A stretch of 64,000 nucleotides of DNA, taken from positions 2,542,001 to 2,606,000 of the forward strand of contig NZ_AP025487.1 in NCBI RefSeq assembly GCF_024347475.1. Reading direction: 5' to 3'. The notes below the pieces were generated by a model. The model was given only the letters and a program-made list of their open reading frames with translations. It did not search any database and was not told the DNA's origin. A program made the translations under genes and the position numbers. Source of the DNA: Vibrio fortis. GTDB lineage: Bacteria; Pseudomonadota; Gammaproteobacteria; Enterobacterales; Vibrionaceae. This document shows, piece by piece, positions 18,201-41,593 of this stretch; the stretch's first letter is position 1, and every line of letters starts with the position of its first letter.

Positions 18201-18329
18201 AAAGTTTCACAGATAACTCATGACGCAGATGGTTGGTACAATCAATGTGTAGCAAGCTAATTCATTGAATTTAAATAAGATAATTATGAATAGTGAAATT
18301 TGCGATATGCACTAAGAGTTCTGAAGTTA

Positions 18330-18340
18330 TTTTACTAAAA
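18330..18340. promoter_or_regulatory. EbgR-like half site before ebgR
   Basis: TTTTACTAAAA shares the TTTTACTAA arm of the palindrome found before ebgA. Only one half is good, so it may be a weak autoregulatory site. Confidence 0.3.
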
Positions 18341-18410
18341 GTTAATGCAATGACTTCCAGTTTCATTACAATAGACTTTGCAGAATTAGAGAGGTGCACT
18401 GGTTTTTTAG

Positions 18411-19442
<1,032 letters not shown>

Positions 19443-19469
19443 TCATTAATTTCATATAGATAGTTAAAG

Positions 19470-19496
19470 CCACCTCCATATTGAGGTGGTTTTTTT
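19470..19496 (+). terminator. Intrinsic terminator after ebgR
   Basis: CCACCTC/GAGGTGG stem followed by seven T residues. Confidence 0.9.
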
Positions 19497-19597
19497 GTAT
19501 CAAGAGTTCTCCCTCAATCCCCTCATTTGAACACCCACTGTTTCACCACATAACATTCTTTTAAGTCGATCACACAGCACCGTAAAAAGCCCTATAA

Positions 19598-23311
<3,714 letters not shown>

Positions 23312-23335
23312 GCAATAACCCTATCTATTCACAAA

Positions 23336-23360
23336 GTGAGCCTTGCCGTTCAAGGCTCAC
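23336..23360 (+). other. Stem-loop between ebgC and ygjI
   Basis: Perfect 10-bp stem GTGAGCCTTG/CAAGGCTCAC with a 5-base loop and no T-run. It could protect the ebgAC message from 3' decay or attenuate entry into ygjI. Confidence 0.6.
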
Positions 23361-23422
23361 TGAATAATTAACCCTCTAAGTCGCCAAAAAAGACTTAGAA
23401 CATAACTACTATAATTACGTGA

Positions 23423-24865
<1,443 letters not shown>

Positions 24866-24891
24866 TCACCACAAAACACACCAGTTTATAA

Positions 24892-24917
24892 AAAGCGCCG
24901 TCATGGCGCTTTTTTTC
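24892..24917 (+). terminator. Intrinsic terminator after ygjI
   Basis: AGCGCC/GGCGCT stem with a short loop, followed by seven Ts. Confidence 0.9.
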
Positions 24918-25007
24918 ATTTAAATCAGATAATTAAACACAGAACCCAAGAATAAAAACGCCATTCCGTCAAGTATCTACCTCTCATAAACAGCCACAAA
25001 AACCACA

Positions 25008-25022
25008 AGTAAAACATTAACT
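25008..25022. promoter_or_regulatory. EbgR-like site before the second ygjI-like gene
   Basis: AGTAAAACATTAACT resembles the ebgA operators (AGTAAAAC arm plus degenerate right arm). Low confidence because the right arm is imperfect. Confidence 0.3.
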
Positions 25023-25315
25023 AAATATATTTACCTTGGCTCACATATTTGACTAAATTCAGTTAACTTATTGGCGTCTAAACTTTAATCTTCTTGTTGA
25101 AGAGATGACCGTTTCCACACAACAAAAAACGACACAAAGCCCTACAAGCCTTTAATAGTGTCAAGTGTGAAATACCCTTCTCTTCTATCTTCTTCTTTGT
25201 TAACAACCGTGTTCACTAAGTAATAAATTTACTTAAATTAACGCAACCACATCGAAGACCGATCGTAAAAATAACAACAATAGTCGCTCTCCCCTCACTT
25301 AAGAAAGGGAGTTAG

Positions 25316-26839
<1,524 letters not shown>

Positions 26840-26889
26840 ATCCTGCATATCTGGATAACAGATAGTCAATAAAACTTAGGTTTTTCACC

Positions 26890-26928
26890 AAAGACACCCA
26901 CTGACTCATGGGTGTCTTTTTGTTTTTT
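26890..26928 (+). terminator. Intrinsic terminator after the YgjI paralogue
   Basis: 11-bp stem AAAGACACCCA/TGGGTGTCTTT followed by a T-rich tail. Confidence 0.9.
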
Positions 26929-27023
26929 CTATTTTATTTCTCACTTTGCCATTCATTTAATGAATGTTAACCACCACAAAAATCTAGTGACAAATTCAAC
27001 TAAAACGCAAAATAAAACAACGG

Positions 27024-27040
27024 TAAATATTTTACTAAAA
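27024..27040. promoter_or_regulatory. EbgR-like site before ygjJ
   Basis: GGTAAATATTTTACTAA is close to the arm-symmetric TTAGTAAAACTTTTACTAA before ebgA. A GATCACA element just downstream suggests a neighbouring CRP half site. Tentative. Confidence 0.35.
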
Positions 27041-27184
27041 TAGATCACACTTTTGGGTTAATCGTATTTTAAACAACACATTTATCAGTAATATCAGTCG
27101 GGAGAACGCAAGTAACCTGACCACTACGCCTTGAGAGCACCCCATATTAGAAGTCAGAACTGCTTACGACTCTTCATTTACTAA

Positions 27185-30661
<3,477 letters not shown>

Positions 30662-30724
30662 ACCAAAATCGATACCTGTCTCCTGGAACGCAATGAAAAG
30701 ATAACCTCATAAATTTCAGGCTTT

Positions 30725-30756
30725 GGCACTCAGTTTTCTGCTGAGTGCCTTTTTTC
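30725..30756 (+). terminator. Intrinsic terminator after ygjK
   Basis: GGCACTCAG/CTGAGTGCC stem with a 7-base loop and a T-run. Confidence 0.9.
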
Positions 30757-30795
30757 TATTTAAGACAACACCTGTGAATGAAGGAGCTATCAGAG

Positions 30796-30823
30796 TATTT
30801 GGCCTACCATGATCCTTTTACTT
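30796..30823 (-). repeat. 28-bp repeat, copy 2, just after lacZ
   Basis: Same 28-bp string as at 14332-14359 with one base change. It begins 21 bp past the lacZ stop on the coding strand, almost exactly the galK spacing. Confidence 0.8.
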
Positions 30824-30844
30824 TCCTAGCAAGCTATCAGCACT

Positions 30845-33976
<3,132 letters not shown>

Positions 33977-33990
33977 TCAGAGTGAAGAAA

Positions 33991-34017
33991 GCCGCAGCGA
34001 CAATCGCTACGGCTTGG
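33991..34017 (-). other. Hairpin between solute-binding protein gene and lacZ
   Basis: 12-bp near-perfect stem AAGCCGCAGCGA/TCGCTACGGCTT. On the minus strand a TCTTC tail follows, not a T-run, so it likely reduces rather than ends transcription into lacZ. Confidence 0.55.
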
Positions 34018-34023
34018 GCTTAA

Positions 34024-35250
34024 TTACTTAAAGGCGCGTTTGCTGACCTTATCCAGTTTCTTCAAGATCTTATCAATACGCTCAGGGTGAACCATAAACT
34101 CTTGGAAGCCTTTCATCCCCTCTTTAGCCATCGCAGGGTTGGTATCTCGGTCGTAGAACTGTGCTGTACCATCGCTCGCCGCCAACATAGCAACACCTTT
34201 GTCTAGGAACGGATCTGACTTGGCTTTCGCTTTGTTATTCGTTGGGATTTGCAACAGCATCTCATTGATAAGCTGCTGGTTTTCAGCACGAGCAACAAAC
34301 TCTAAGAATTTACGAGCATCAGCCTTGTTTTTGGCTTTCGATGGAATATGTAATGTATCCATTGGCGCATCTTCGGCCATTGGCACGCTTGGGTCGATAA
34401 CTGGAAATTGGAAGAAGTCCATTTTGCCATCGAGCTCTGCTGGGAAGTTTGGCGTAATGAAGTTACCCATTAAGTACATCGCTGCCTTACCGTTGTATAG
34501 GAAAGGTTGCGCTTCTTGCCAAGAGTAAGATGCGTGGTTATCTAAGAAGTAACCTGGTTCAACCAATTCAGCCCAGTTGGCGAACGTTTTCTTCACTCGC
34601 TCATCGCTGTAAGGCACTTTTCCATCCATCAATTGGATATGGAAATCCAAGCCATTGGTACGCATGTTGATGTAATCAAACCAACCAGCTGCCGTCCAAA
34701 GATACTTAGTCCCTATGGTAAATGGCGTCACGCCGTTTTCTTTTAGCGTTGCTGACGCCGACTTTAGCTCTTCCCACGTTTTTGGCTCAGCAATACCATA
34801 CTGCTCAAAGATGTCTTTTCGGTAGTAGATACCCCATTGATAATACGTGTAAGGCACACCATATTGCTTACCCTGTACCGTCATCGCAGGCGCAGCGGCT
34901 GCGAAGTCTTGTTTCATGTTGTTGTCAGCCCAAATATCGCTGACATCTTCAAACAAGCCACGATCAACGAACGCCTTCATACGGTTACCAGCATACCAAA
35001 ACACTACATCCGGCGGTGACGTCACCAACCAGTTACGAATCGTGGTTTTATATGACTCATGGTCGTACAGGTTGTACTTAACCGTGATATCAGGGTTCTC
35101 TTTTTCAAAGCGACTGATGATCTCACTCCAAGCCTCTTTTGGTGCAGGGTCTGAGGCGTCTGAGTTGATGACCAAGGTTCCTGCGAACGCTGTAGTCGAG
35201 ACGGAGGCAGCAAGCACTGCAGTTGCAGCGATATGTTTCACGTATTTCAT
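34024..35250 (-). CDS. Sugar ABC transporter solute-binding protein
   Basis: A 408-residue extracellular binding protein (family 1, MalE/UgpB-like). A signal peptide (MKYVKHIAATAVLAASVSTTAFA) precedes the mature start GTLVINSD. The segments VFWYAGNRMKAFVDRGLFEDVSDIW and MYLMGNF are typical of CUT1 binding proteins. Many Trp and Tyr residues suit a sugar site. Genes for two permeases precede it and lacZ follows, so a galactoside is the probable ligand. CAAGGA lies before the ATG. Confidence 0.88.
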   Translation of the reverse strand: MKYVKHIAATAVLAASVSTTAFAGTLVINSDASDPAPKEAWSEIISRFEKENPDITVKYNLYDHESYKTTIRNWLVTSPPDVVFWYAGNRMKAFVDRGLFEDVSDIWADNNMKQDFAAAAPAMTVQGKQYGVPYTYYQWGIYYRKDIFEQYGIAEPKTWEELKSASATLKENGVTPFTIGTKYLWTAAGWFDYINMRTNGLDFHIQLMDGKVPYSDERVKKTFANWAELVEPGYFLDNHASYSWQEAQPFLYNGKAAMYLMGNFITPNFPAELDGKMDFFQFPVIDPSVPMAEDAPMDTLHIPSKAKNKADARKFLEFVARAENQQLINEMLLQIPTNNKAKAKSDPFLDKGVAMLAASDGTAQFYDRDTNPAMAKEGMKGFQEFMVHPERIDKILKKLDKVSKRAFK

Positions 35251-35381
35251 ATGTAGGTCCTTGTTATAGAGCGGGGCTCACTAAGTCCAATTTTTATTAT
35301 TGTGCCGGGTAAAGTTATTCGTACTTTGGTTATTTCTGGTTTAGTTACTCTCTGTGCATTCATTAAAGTGGATTGTTTAAA

Positions 35382-35407
35382 CAGGGCTCCTAGCTTGAGG
35401 CGCCCTG
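35382..35407 (-). other. Stem-loop between permease and binding-protein genes
   Basis: Arms CAGGGC.. and ..GCCCTG form a hairpin with an imperfect centre in the 166-bp gap. Such structures in sugar ABC operons often set unequal expression of binding protein and permease. Confidence 0.4.
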
Positions 35408-35416
35408 ATTCAATAT

Positions 35417-36268
35417 TTAGCCTTTGGTCGCTCCCAACGTCAGGCCGGCGATAAAGTGTTTCTGCATGGTAAAGAACAGGACAACTGGAGGAATTGCAGC
35501 AACCACCGCACCAGCTGACATAAACTGCCACGACGCCAACCACTGGCCTTGCAATGAGCTCAAACCCGCCGTTACTGGGCGCACTTCATCACTTTGAACG
35601 AGAACCAAAGCCCAGAAGAAGTCATTCCAAATAAAGGTAAACACCAATACCGCGAGTGCAGCTAATGCTGGGCGCACGAGTGGCAAAACCACATGCCAAA
35701 ATATTCTCCATTCGCTGACCCCTTCTACGCGCGCGGCTTCGATCAAAGCATCGGGGATACCAACGATAAAGTTACGCATGAACAGGGTGCAAAAGCCGGC
35801 TTGAAACGCGATATGGAAGAAGATCAAAGCCCAATGCGTGTCGTACAAGCCAAGATTAATCGTTAGGTCGCGTACTGGGATCATCAGGATTTGGAAGGGC
35901 ACAAAGTTACCCGCAATAAACATCGCGAATATCCAAAGATTGGCTTTGAAGTTGTATTTAGCTAATGCATAGCCCGCCAATGTCGAGAGCGCCACCGCTC
36001 CTGCCACTGCTGGTAAGGTTATGATTAAGCTATTAATTAAATACTGACCCATCGATGTTGACGTGAACACCTGAGTGTAGTTTTCGATGAACTGAATCTC
36101 ACTCGGCCAGCCCCAGTAGTTACCTTTGTTGATATCTTCCATCGAGCGAATCGAGGTCATCATCACCGCAATGAGTGGGAGCAGCCACATCACAATAGAG
36201 ATAGGCAACGCCACTCGATAACTGATATTGGTAAAGCGTCCTGCTTTTTGAATCGGTTGTGGATACAT
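35417..36268 (-). CDS. Sugar ABC transporter permease, MalG type
   Basis: A 283-residue inner-membrane protein with six hydrophobic segments. The EAA loop (EAARVEGVSEWRIFWHVVLPLVRPALAAL) that contacts the ATPase is intact. It is the second permease of a CUT1 importer; its ATG overlaps the stop of the first permease (TAATG). Function: forms the pore with its partner for a sugar or oligosaccharide. Confidence 0.93.
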   Translation of the reverse strand: MYPQPIQKAGRFTNISYRVALPISIVMWLLPLIAVMMTSIRSMEDINKGNYWGWPSEIQFIENYTQVFTSTSMGQYLINSLIITLPAVAGAVALSTLAGYALAKYNFKANLWIFAMFIAGNFVPFQILMIPVRDLTINLGLYDTHWALIFFHIAFQAGFCTLFMRNFIVGIPDALIEAARVEGVSEWRIFWHVVLPLVRPALAALAVLVFTFIWNDFFWALVLVQSDEVRPVTAGLSSLQGQWLASWQFMSAGAVVAAIPPVVLFFTMQKHFIAGLTLGATKG

Positions 36269-37188
36269 TATTTTTCACTCCTCAACATACGCCACAAGAA
36301 GTAAGCGATATAGATATCCATGATTAGGAATAGGACAACGGAAACCGCAGCGCCATAGCCCATTCGATAGTTAAAGATAGACTCTTCATACATTTGATAC
36401 GCCAATACCGTAGAGCTTCCCCAAGGGCCACCAGCCGTCATGGTGGCAACCAAATCGAATGAACGCAGGGCACCTATCACGGTGACTACCACGGCGATAA
36501 AGGTCGCAGGTCGTAATTGAGGCAGCACCACATACCACAGCATGCGCCACTTCTTCGCGCCATCTAACCTCGCCGCTTCTAACTGTTCAGGGTCTAAGTT
36601 GTTCAACCCTGTTAGGTACAAAATCATGCAGTAAGAGATTTGTGGCCACAGGCCTGCCACGATGATCCCGTAGGTGACGTAGTCTTCATTGGCGAGAATC
36701 GAAATAGGATCAAAACCCAACGAGCCCAGTACAATGTTGAACAGACCAAAAGATGGGTCATAAAACCAAGCAAACACTAAGCCCACCACCACTTGAGAGA
36801 TAACAAATGGGAAGAAGAACAGTGACTTGACGACACGAATGCCTTTCACTTGTTGGTTGAGAAAGAGTGCAATAGCCAGACCACAAGGTGGCGCAAGCAT
36901 AAAGAAGATCAACCAGAGAAAGTTATTCGTCAGTGAGGTGTAAAATGCATCTGAGTCAAAAAGCTCGCGGTAGTTTTCTAGTCCCACCCACTCTTTCTCT
37001 CCAAGTCCATCCCACTCAAAAAAGCTCAACCAGATACTGTCCACAATCGGAAAGATCACGTAGAGCGAGAAGATGGCAATTGCCGGTGTTAAAAACAGCC
37101 ACGGCGACAGCTTAGAGCTGATGCGCCTTTTCTTTCTGGCTGATGGGATGCGATTTTCTGGGTATATCGTTTTCACAGATTGCACCAT
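36268..37188 (-). CDS. Sugar ABC transporter permease, MalF/UgpA type
   Basis: A 306-residue inner-membrane protein with six or seven hydrophobic segments after a basic N-terminal tail. The EAA loop reads LEAARLDGAKKWRMLWYVVLPQLRP. First gene of the minus-strand importer-lacZ operon. Its upstream region, shared with the divergent ATPase gene, has a GalR-like operator. Confidence 0.93.
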   Translation of the reverse strand: MVQSVKTIYPENRIPSARKKRRISSKLSPWLFLTPAIAIFSLYVIFPIVDSIWLSFFEWDGLGEKEWVGLENYRELFDSDAFYTSLTNNFLWLIFFMLAPPCGLAIALFLNQQVKGIRVVKSLFFFPFVISQVVVGLVFAWFYDPSFGLFNIVLGSLGFDPISILANEDYVTYGIIVAGLWPQISYCMILYLTGLNNLDPEQLEAARLDGAKKWRMLWYVVLPQLRPATFIAVVVTVIGALRSFDLVATMTAGGPWGSSTVLAYQMYEESIFNYRMGYGAAVSVVLFLIMDIYIAYFLWRMLRSEK

Positions 37189-37339
37189 TTTCCCAAATTC
37201 CTTGTCTTCATAGCTTTGTTTACAATTCCATTTGTTTCAAAGTTAATCGGCGAAACATCATCAAATTGCTAAGCTTTAATCGTAACCATGCTCAAATATT
37301 AATCTCAGCAATCATATTGTGTATCGTTATGTTTAAATT

Positions 37340-37355
37340 GTGTAAACGATTCCAC
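37340..37355. promoter_or_regulatory. GalR-like operator between importer genes and ATPase gene
   Basis: GTGTAAACGATTCCAC matches the gal-operon operator at 14 of 16 positions. It lies in the 297-bp divergent region, 151 bp from the permease start and 130 bp from the ATPase start, so one site may control both arms. Confidence 0.6.
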
Positions 37356-37485
37356 AAAAAACGGAATAGTTTGTAAAATTTGTATGAGCCGGATCAATAA
37401 ATCGTGCGAGGCACCTAACAAATTTCTGATGAATGCGTATGTTTTAAAGGCAAAGTGATGTAGTCCAACAAGGCAAGGAGATAGC

Positions 37486-38568
37486 ATGGCTGATATCAGC
37501 TTAAAAAAGGTCATTAAGCGTTATGGTGATGTACAGACCATCCATGGTGTTGATTTAGAGATAACCAACGGCGAGTTCGTTGTTTTTGTTGGTCCGTCAG
37601 GTTGTGGTAAATCTACGCTCCTTCGCTTAGTTGCAGGCCTAGAGGAAATTACCGAAGGCGAGATCCATATTGGTGATGACCTCGTTAATGATGTTGACCC
37701 TGCAGAGCGTGGGGTAGCGATGGTGTTTCAATCCTATGCTCTCTATCCTCATATGACCGTCGAAGAGAACATGGGCTTTGGCCTGAAAATGAATGGCGTC
37801 GCTAAAGAGACCATTGAAAAGCAGGTCACCAGCGCAGCCAAAACCTTACAATTAGAACACTTGCTGAAACGTAAACCGAAGGAGCTGTCTGGTGGTCAAC
37901 GTCAAAGGGTTGCCATTGGACGTGCAATCGTACGTAACCCAAAAGTGTTCCTATTTGATGAGCCTCTCTCTAACCTAGATGCAGAACTTCGCGTCGATAT
38001 GCGCTTACAAATCGCAAAATTACACCAAGATCTGCAAAACACCATGATTTACGTAACTCACGATCAGGTCGAAGCGATGACGCTTGCCGATAAAATCGTG
38101 GTTCTTAGAGACGGTAGAGTAGAACAAGTTGGCTCACCACTAGAGCTTTACCATAATCCACAAAATGAGTTTGTCGCTGGCTTTATTGGCTCACCTAAGA
38201 TGAACTTTTTACCTTGTGTCGTAGGCTCTTGTTCAGAGACCCATGCTCAGCTCACGATTAATGGTAATAGCCAAATTACTATTCCACTCCCAGACAAAAA
38301 ACTAGCCGAAGGACAACAGCTGACCCTCGGCATTAGACCAGAACACCTAGAAATTGATGGCGGTTCTGACATCACCATTGAGTTTCAAAGTGAAGTGGTT
38401 GAGCGTCTTGGCAATAGTACCTATATGTTCGGCCAATCTTGCGGTATAGACGGCTTTAAGGTTCACTTACCTGGTGATCAAGAAGTCTCTCGTTATCAAT
38501 CTATCGAGCTAAGCTTCTCTGCGAAAGACTGTCATCTATTCGATGCCCAAGGTCAACGAATCGAATAA
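37486..38568 (+). CDS. Sugar ABC transporter ATPase (MalK/UgpC/MsmK type)
   Basis: A 360-residue nucleotide-binding protein. Walker A GPSGCGKST, Q-loop (FQSYALYPHM), signature LSGGQRQR, Walker B VFLFDEPLSNLD and the H-loop are present. The C-terminal third holds the TOBE/regulatory domain (LGIRPEHLEI). AAGGAG precedes the ATG. It is transcribed away from the permease operon but belongs to the same importer. The family can energise several CUT1 importers. Confidence 0.95.
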   Translation: MADISLKKVIKRYGDVQTIHGVDLEITNGEFVVFVGPSGCGKSTLLRLVAGLEEITEGEIHIGDDLVNDVDPAERGVAMVFQSYALYPHMTVEENMGFGLKMNGVAKETIEKQVTSAAKTLQLEHLLKRKPKELSGGQRQRVAIGRAIVRNPKVFLFDEPLSNLDAELRVDMRLQIAKLHQDLQNTMIYVTHDQVEAMTLADKIVVLRDGRVEQVGSPLELYHNPQNEFVAGFIGSPKMNFLPCVVGSCSETHAQLTINGNSQITIPLPDKKLAEGQQLTLGIRPEHLEIDGGSDITIEFQSEVVERLGNSTYMFGQSCGIDGFKVHLPGDQEVSRYQSIELSFSAKDCHLFDAQGQRIE

Positions 38569-38583
38569 CTATGCTGTTTATAC

Positions 38584-38608
38584 AAAGCCAGTTTTAAGCA
38601 CTGGCTTT
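38584..38608 (+). terminator. Hairpin terminator after the ABC ATPase gene
   Basis: AAAGCCAGT/ACTGGCTTT stem of 9 bp, 15 bp past the stop. The T-run is poor, so the call is moderate. Confidence 0.6.
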
Positions 38609-38828
38609 GTTGCTCTTCCTTTCTGTTTGTACCCCTTTCATTTTCTTTACCTCTTACCTACCTTTTAGCCACGTTTGAAGGGAAAACGTTACCAAACCAA
38701 CCTCTTTTTTCGGCTAAAAACCGTCTATTATTGACCTTATATGTAATCCGGACATTATTTTGATAGTCGTTTTTTGTTAATAAGCACTACACTAAAGCCT
38801 CACCCTTCCTTTTTTTGAGAAAACCTAA

Positions 38829-40169
38829 ATGCCTAATGCTGATTCCAACCTAAACAAACGCATGGGAATCGTTGCGCTCACTTGGCCAATATTCATTGAA
38901 GTCCTATTAAGAACCGCGCTCAACACCAGTGACGTGTTCATGTTATCGGGATACTCAGACAAAGCCGTATCAGCAGTTGGTGTTATCTCGCAGATCTCAT
39001 TTTTTCTGATCATTGTCTCGACGATGGTAAGCAGTGGCACCGGTATCTTAATTGCACAATACAACGGCGCTTCACGTGATCAAGAGAGTGCGCATGTCGG
39101 TGTGGCTAGCATCATCCTCGCCATCATTACCGGTATTTTGCTGAGTATTCTCGCGGTACTGGGTGCTGAATATTTCATACCGCTCTACCAGCTCGAACCA
39201 CAAGTCGAGCAGTACGCTCAAGAGTATCTATTCATCAGTGGTGCACTGACTTTTAACGTCACCATTGGCGTAGTATTGACGACCATTCTTCGCAGCCACG
39301 GCTACTCAAAGTCTCCAATGGTCATCAATATGATCGCGGGTGTTATCAACGTTGTAGGTAACTACTGCGCGCTATACCAGCCCTTTGGATTACCTGTTTA
39401 CGGTGTTCAAGGTGTCGCGGTTGCTACTGTCTTTAGCCAAGTGATCGGTATGTTTATTTTGATTGGAGTCGTCAAAAGCAAAGGGATCAACCTTCCGATT
39501 AAGCAATTCAAGACTATTCCTAAATCAATTTACCAAAAGATCATCAAGATTGGCTCCATGAATGCCGGAGAAGTGCTCTCCTATAACATGGCTCAGATCA
39601 GCATTACCTTCTTTGTTGTTCAGATGGGCACCTCTTCACTCGCAGCCTTTACCTACGCGCAGAATATCGCTCGTCTCTCTTTTGCGTTTGCGTTAGCCAT
39701 TGGTCAAGGCAGCCAGATCCAAACGGGATACTACATCGGCAAAGGTTGGATCGATGAGATTACCTCACGCGTGCAACGTTACTTTGTTGTAGGCTTTATC
39801 GCATCAACCGTTATCACCTGTTTGATATATCTATTCCGCTTCGAGATCCTAGATGTTTTCACCCAAGACCCAGAGATCATCGCTCTTACCGCCGCTCTTA
39901 TTGCAGGCTCAATACTGCTTGAAGCGGGACGAGTGTTTAATCTGATCTTTATCTCGTGTCTAAAAGCCGCTGGTGACATTCAGTTCCCGGTGAAAATGGG
40001 AATATTGAGCATGTGGGGCATTGGGGTTGCCATGAGCTATTTGCTTGGCGTGCACTGTGGCTATGGCGTATTTGGCGCGTGGATGGCCATTGCAATGGAT
40101 GAATGGTTCCGAGGCATCATTATGGCTCATCGTTGGCGAGCTAAGAAATGGACCAAGTACTCCTTCTAG
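38829..40169 (+). CDS. MATE family efflux transporter
   Basis: A 446-residue inner-membrane protein with about 12 hydrophobic segments and MATE-type sequence from the start (RMGIVALTWPIFIEVLLRTALNTSDVFMLS). The family exports cationic drugs, dyes or metabolites in exchange for Na+ or H+. The relevant substrate is not visible. No strong ribosome site is present (GAG only). Single gene, followed by a hairpin terminator. Confidence 0.92.
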   Translation: MPNADSNLNKRMGIVALTWPIFIEVLLRTALNTSDVFMLSGYSDKAVSAVGVISQISFFLIIVSTMVSSGTGILIAQYNGASRDQESAHVGVASIILAIITGILLSILAVLGAEYFIPLYQLEPQVEQYAQEYLFISGALTFNVTIGVVLTTILRSHGYSKSPMVINMIAGVINVVGNYCALYQPFGLPVYGVQGVAVATVFSQVIGMFILIGVVKSKGINLPIKQFKTIPKSIYQKIIKIGSMNAGEVLSYNMAQISITFFVVQMGTSSLAAFTYAQNIARLSFAFALAIGQGSQIQTGYYIGKGWIDEITSRVQRYFVVGFIASTVITCLIYLFRFEILDVFTQDPEIIALTAALIAGSILLEAGRVFNLIFISCLKAAGDIQFPVKMGILSMWGIGVAMSYLLGVHCGYGVFGAWMAIAMDEWFRGIIMAHRWRAKKWTKYSF

Positions 40170-40498
40170 ACAGCATTCAAAGCAAAAGAAAAAGCGCTAG
40201 GGGGAGCTAGCGCTTTAAACCAACTAATTCCATTTAGTTAGGGAGAGTTTTTAACCATGTAAAACTCAATCCATAGCTAGAGTCGCTGAACATACACACG
40301 ATCATCCGTTGTTGTACTGAATTAAGTCTCAAATTAAGTATAGCCACAATTTGAACATGGTGATGACAAATTCTTTGTTTTTAAGATTTATTCGCCCATC
40401 TACACAAAACCCCAAAAACTACGCTAGCATTTTAGTAGATGCTACCTTCCTCTAATCAAATTCTGACTTCTTTTAACAGCTGTTTACTGTAGGTGTTT
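40170..40498. other. Gap with terminator and AT-rich promoter region
   Basis: Contains a hairpin at 40191-40216 and then about 280 bp of AT-rich DNA leading to the PAP2-like gene. No gene or repeat recognised. Confidence 0.45.
40191..40216 (+). terminator. Hairpin terminator after the MATE gene
   Basis: Perfect 10-bp stem AAAGCGCTAG/CTAGCGCTTT with a GGGGAG loop. Few Ts follow; A-rich on the left side. Confidence 0.7.
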
Positions 40499-41593
40499 AT
40501 GGATCAATTATCTCCACTCAGTACAAAGCGTTCTAATCTCGTTCTTTCATTGAAGAATGAGTTCAATCGAAATAAATTGATCATTTACTTTGTTGTAATA
40601 ACGACCCTACCTGTTTTTCTGGTTGACTCATCAACTTACGGTACATTGCGATATGACATCTATAACTATTTAGATATTCTTTCTGTTGTTTGCTATGTGA
40701 GCTTCATGGCTTGGGCGACGTATTACTACATTTACCTACTCATTAATAAAGAAAAGAGGCCATTAAAGCGTTTCTTAAAGAAAATGAAGACGCTATTTCT
40801 ACCAATCTCAAAGCCTGTCTTCTTCGCCATCATGATATTTACCCTGAACATCTCATTTTCCAGCTACACATTTATAAAATCAATCATACCTGAGGTCATG
40901 CCTTACTACTTAGACTTGGAGTTCTACCACATCGATAAATGGTTGCATTTTGGCTACTCTCCATGGGAAATCACACACTACTTTTTCTCCTCTTCATACG
41001 CCACATTGTTTATAAACACTCTATATAATGCTTGGTTTTTTCTGATGTGGGGGATGATTCTGTATTTCATTCTTTACAGGAAAAATGATCACCTCAGAAA
41101 CCGATTTTTTATCACCTTTATGAGCTCTTGGACTTTGCTCGGTAACATCATGGCTATCGTATTGTCATCGGCAGGTCCTGCATTCATGCATTACTTCGAA
41201 GGCGTAACTCTCTATTCCGACCTTATTGCGCTACTAAAACAGCAAAGCACATATTTGGTCTCTTTAGAGTTACCTCCTGTGTGGGCTCTAGGCACTCAAG
41301 AGATGTTATTAGAAAAATACATCAATTCGGAAAACGGGATAGGGATTGGGATATCAGCGATGCCAAGTATGCATGTCACAATTGCAGTTCTCATGGCTCT
41401 GTGTGGATATGAACTAAATAAAAAGCTCGGTTACGCACTCTGGATGTATGCGTTTTTTATTCAAGTTGGGTCCGTACACCTTGCTTGGCACTATGCAATC
41501 GATGGGTACATCGGTGCTATATGTGTCATTATTCTATGGTACTTCGTCGATTGGCTCCTTAAGAGGATAGCTCCCCAACCTACGACTTCCTAG
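40499..41593 (+). CDS. PAP2/Aur1-like integral membrane protein
   Basis: About 364 residues from ATG at 40499 (in-frame GTG at 40493 is an alternative). Nine or so hydrophobic segments. The motifs MPSMHVTIAVL and SVHLAWHYAIDGYIG match the C2 and C3 motifs of the PAP2 superfamily as seen in the Aur1/inositolphosphotransferase branch, including the two catalytic His and the Asp. So it is likely a lipid phosphatase or phosphotransferase of the inner membrane. Substrate unknown. Its 3' end overlaps the convergent LysR gene by 14 bp. Confidence 0.75.
   Translation: MDQLSPLSTKRSNLVLSLKNEFNRNKLIIYFVVITTLPVFLVDSSTYGTLRYDIYNYLDILSVVCYVSFMAWATYYYIYLLINKEKRPLKRFLKKMKTLFLPISKPVFFAIMIFTLNISFSSYTFIKSIIPEVMPYYLDLEFYHIDKWLHFGYSPWEITHYFFSSSYATLFINTLYNAWFFLMWGMILYFILYRKNDHLRNRFFITFMSSWTLLGNIMAIVLSSAGPAFMHYFEGVTLYSDLIALLKQQSTYLVSLELPPVWALGTQEMLLEKYINSENGIGIGISAMPSMHVTIAVLMALCGYELNKKLGYALWMYAFFIQVGSVHLAWHYAIDGYIGAICVIILWYFVDWLLKRIAPQPTTS

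Noticed and set aside
37339..37356. CRP site between importer genes
   Set aside because: TGTG and CACA are there but 10 bases apart, not the 8 needed; the site fits GalR better.
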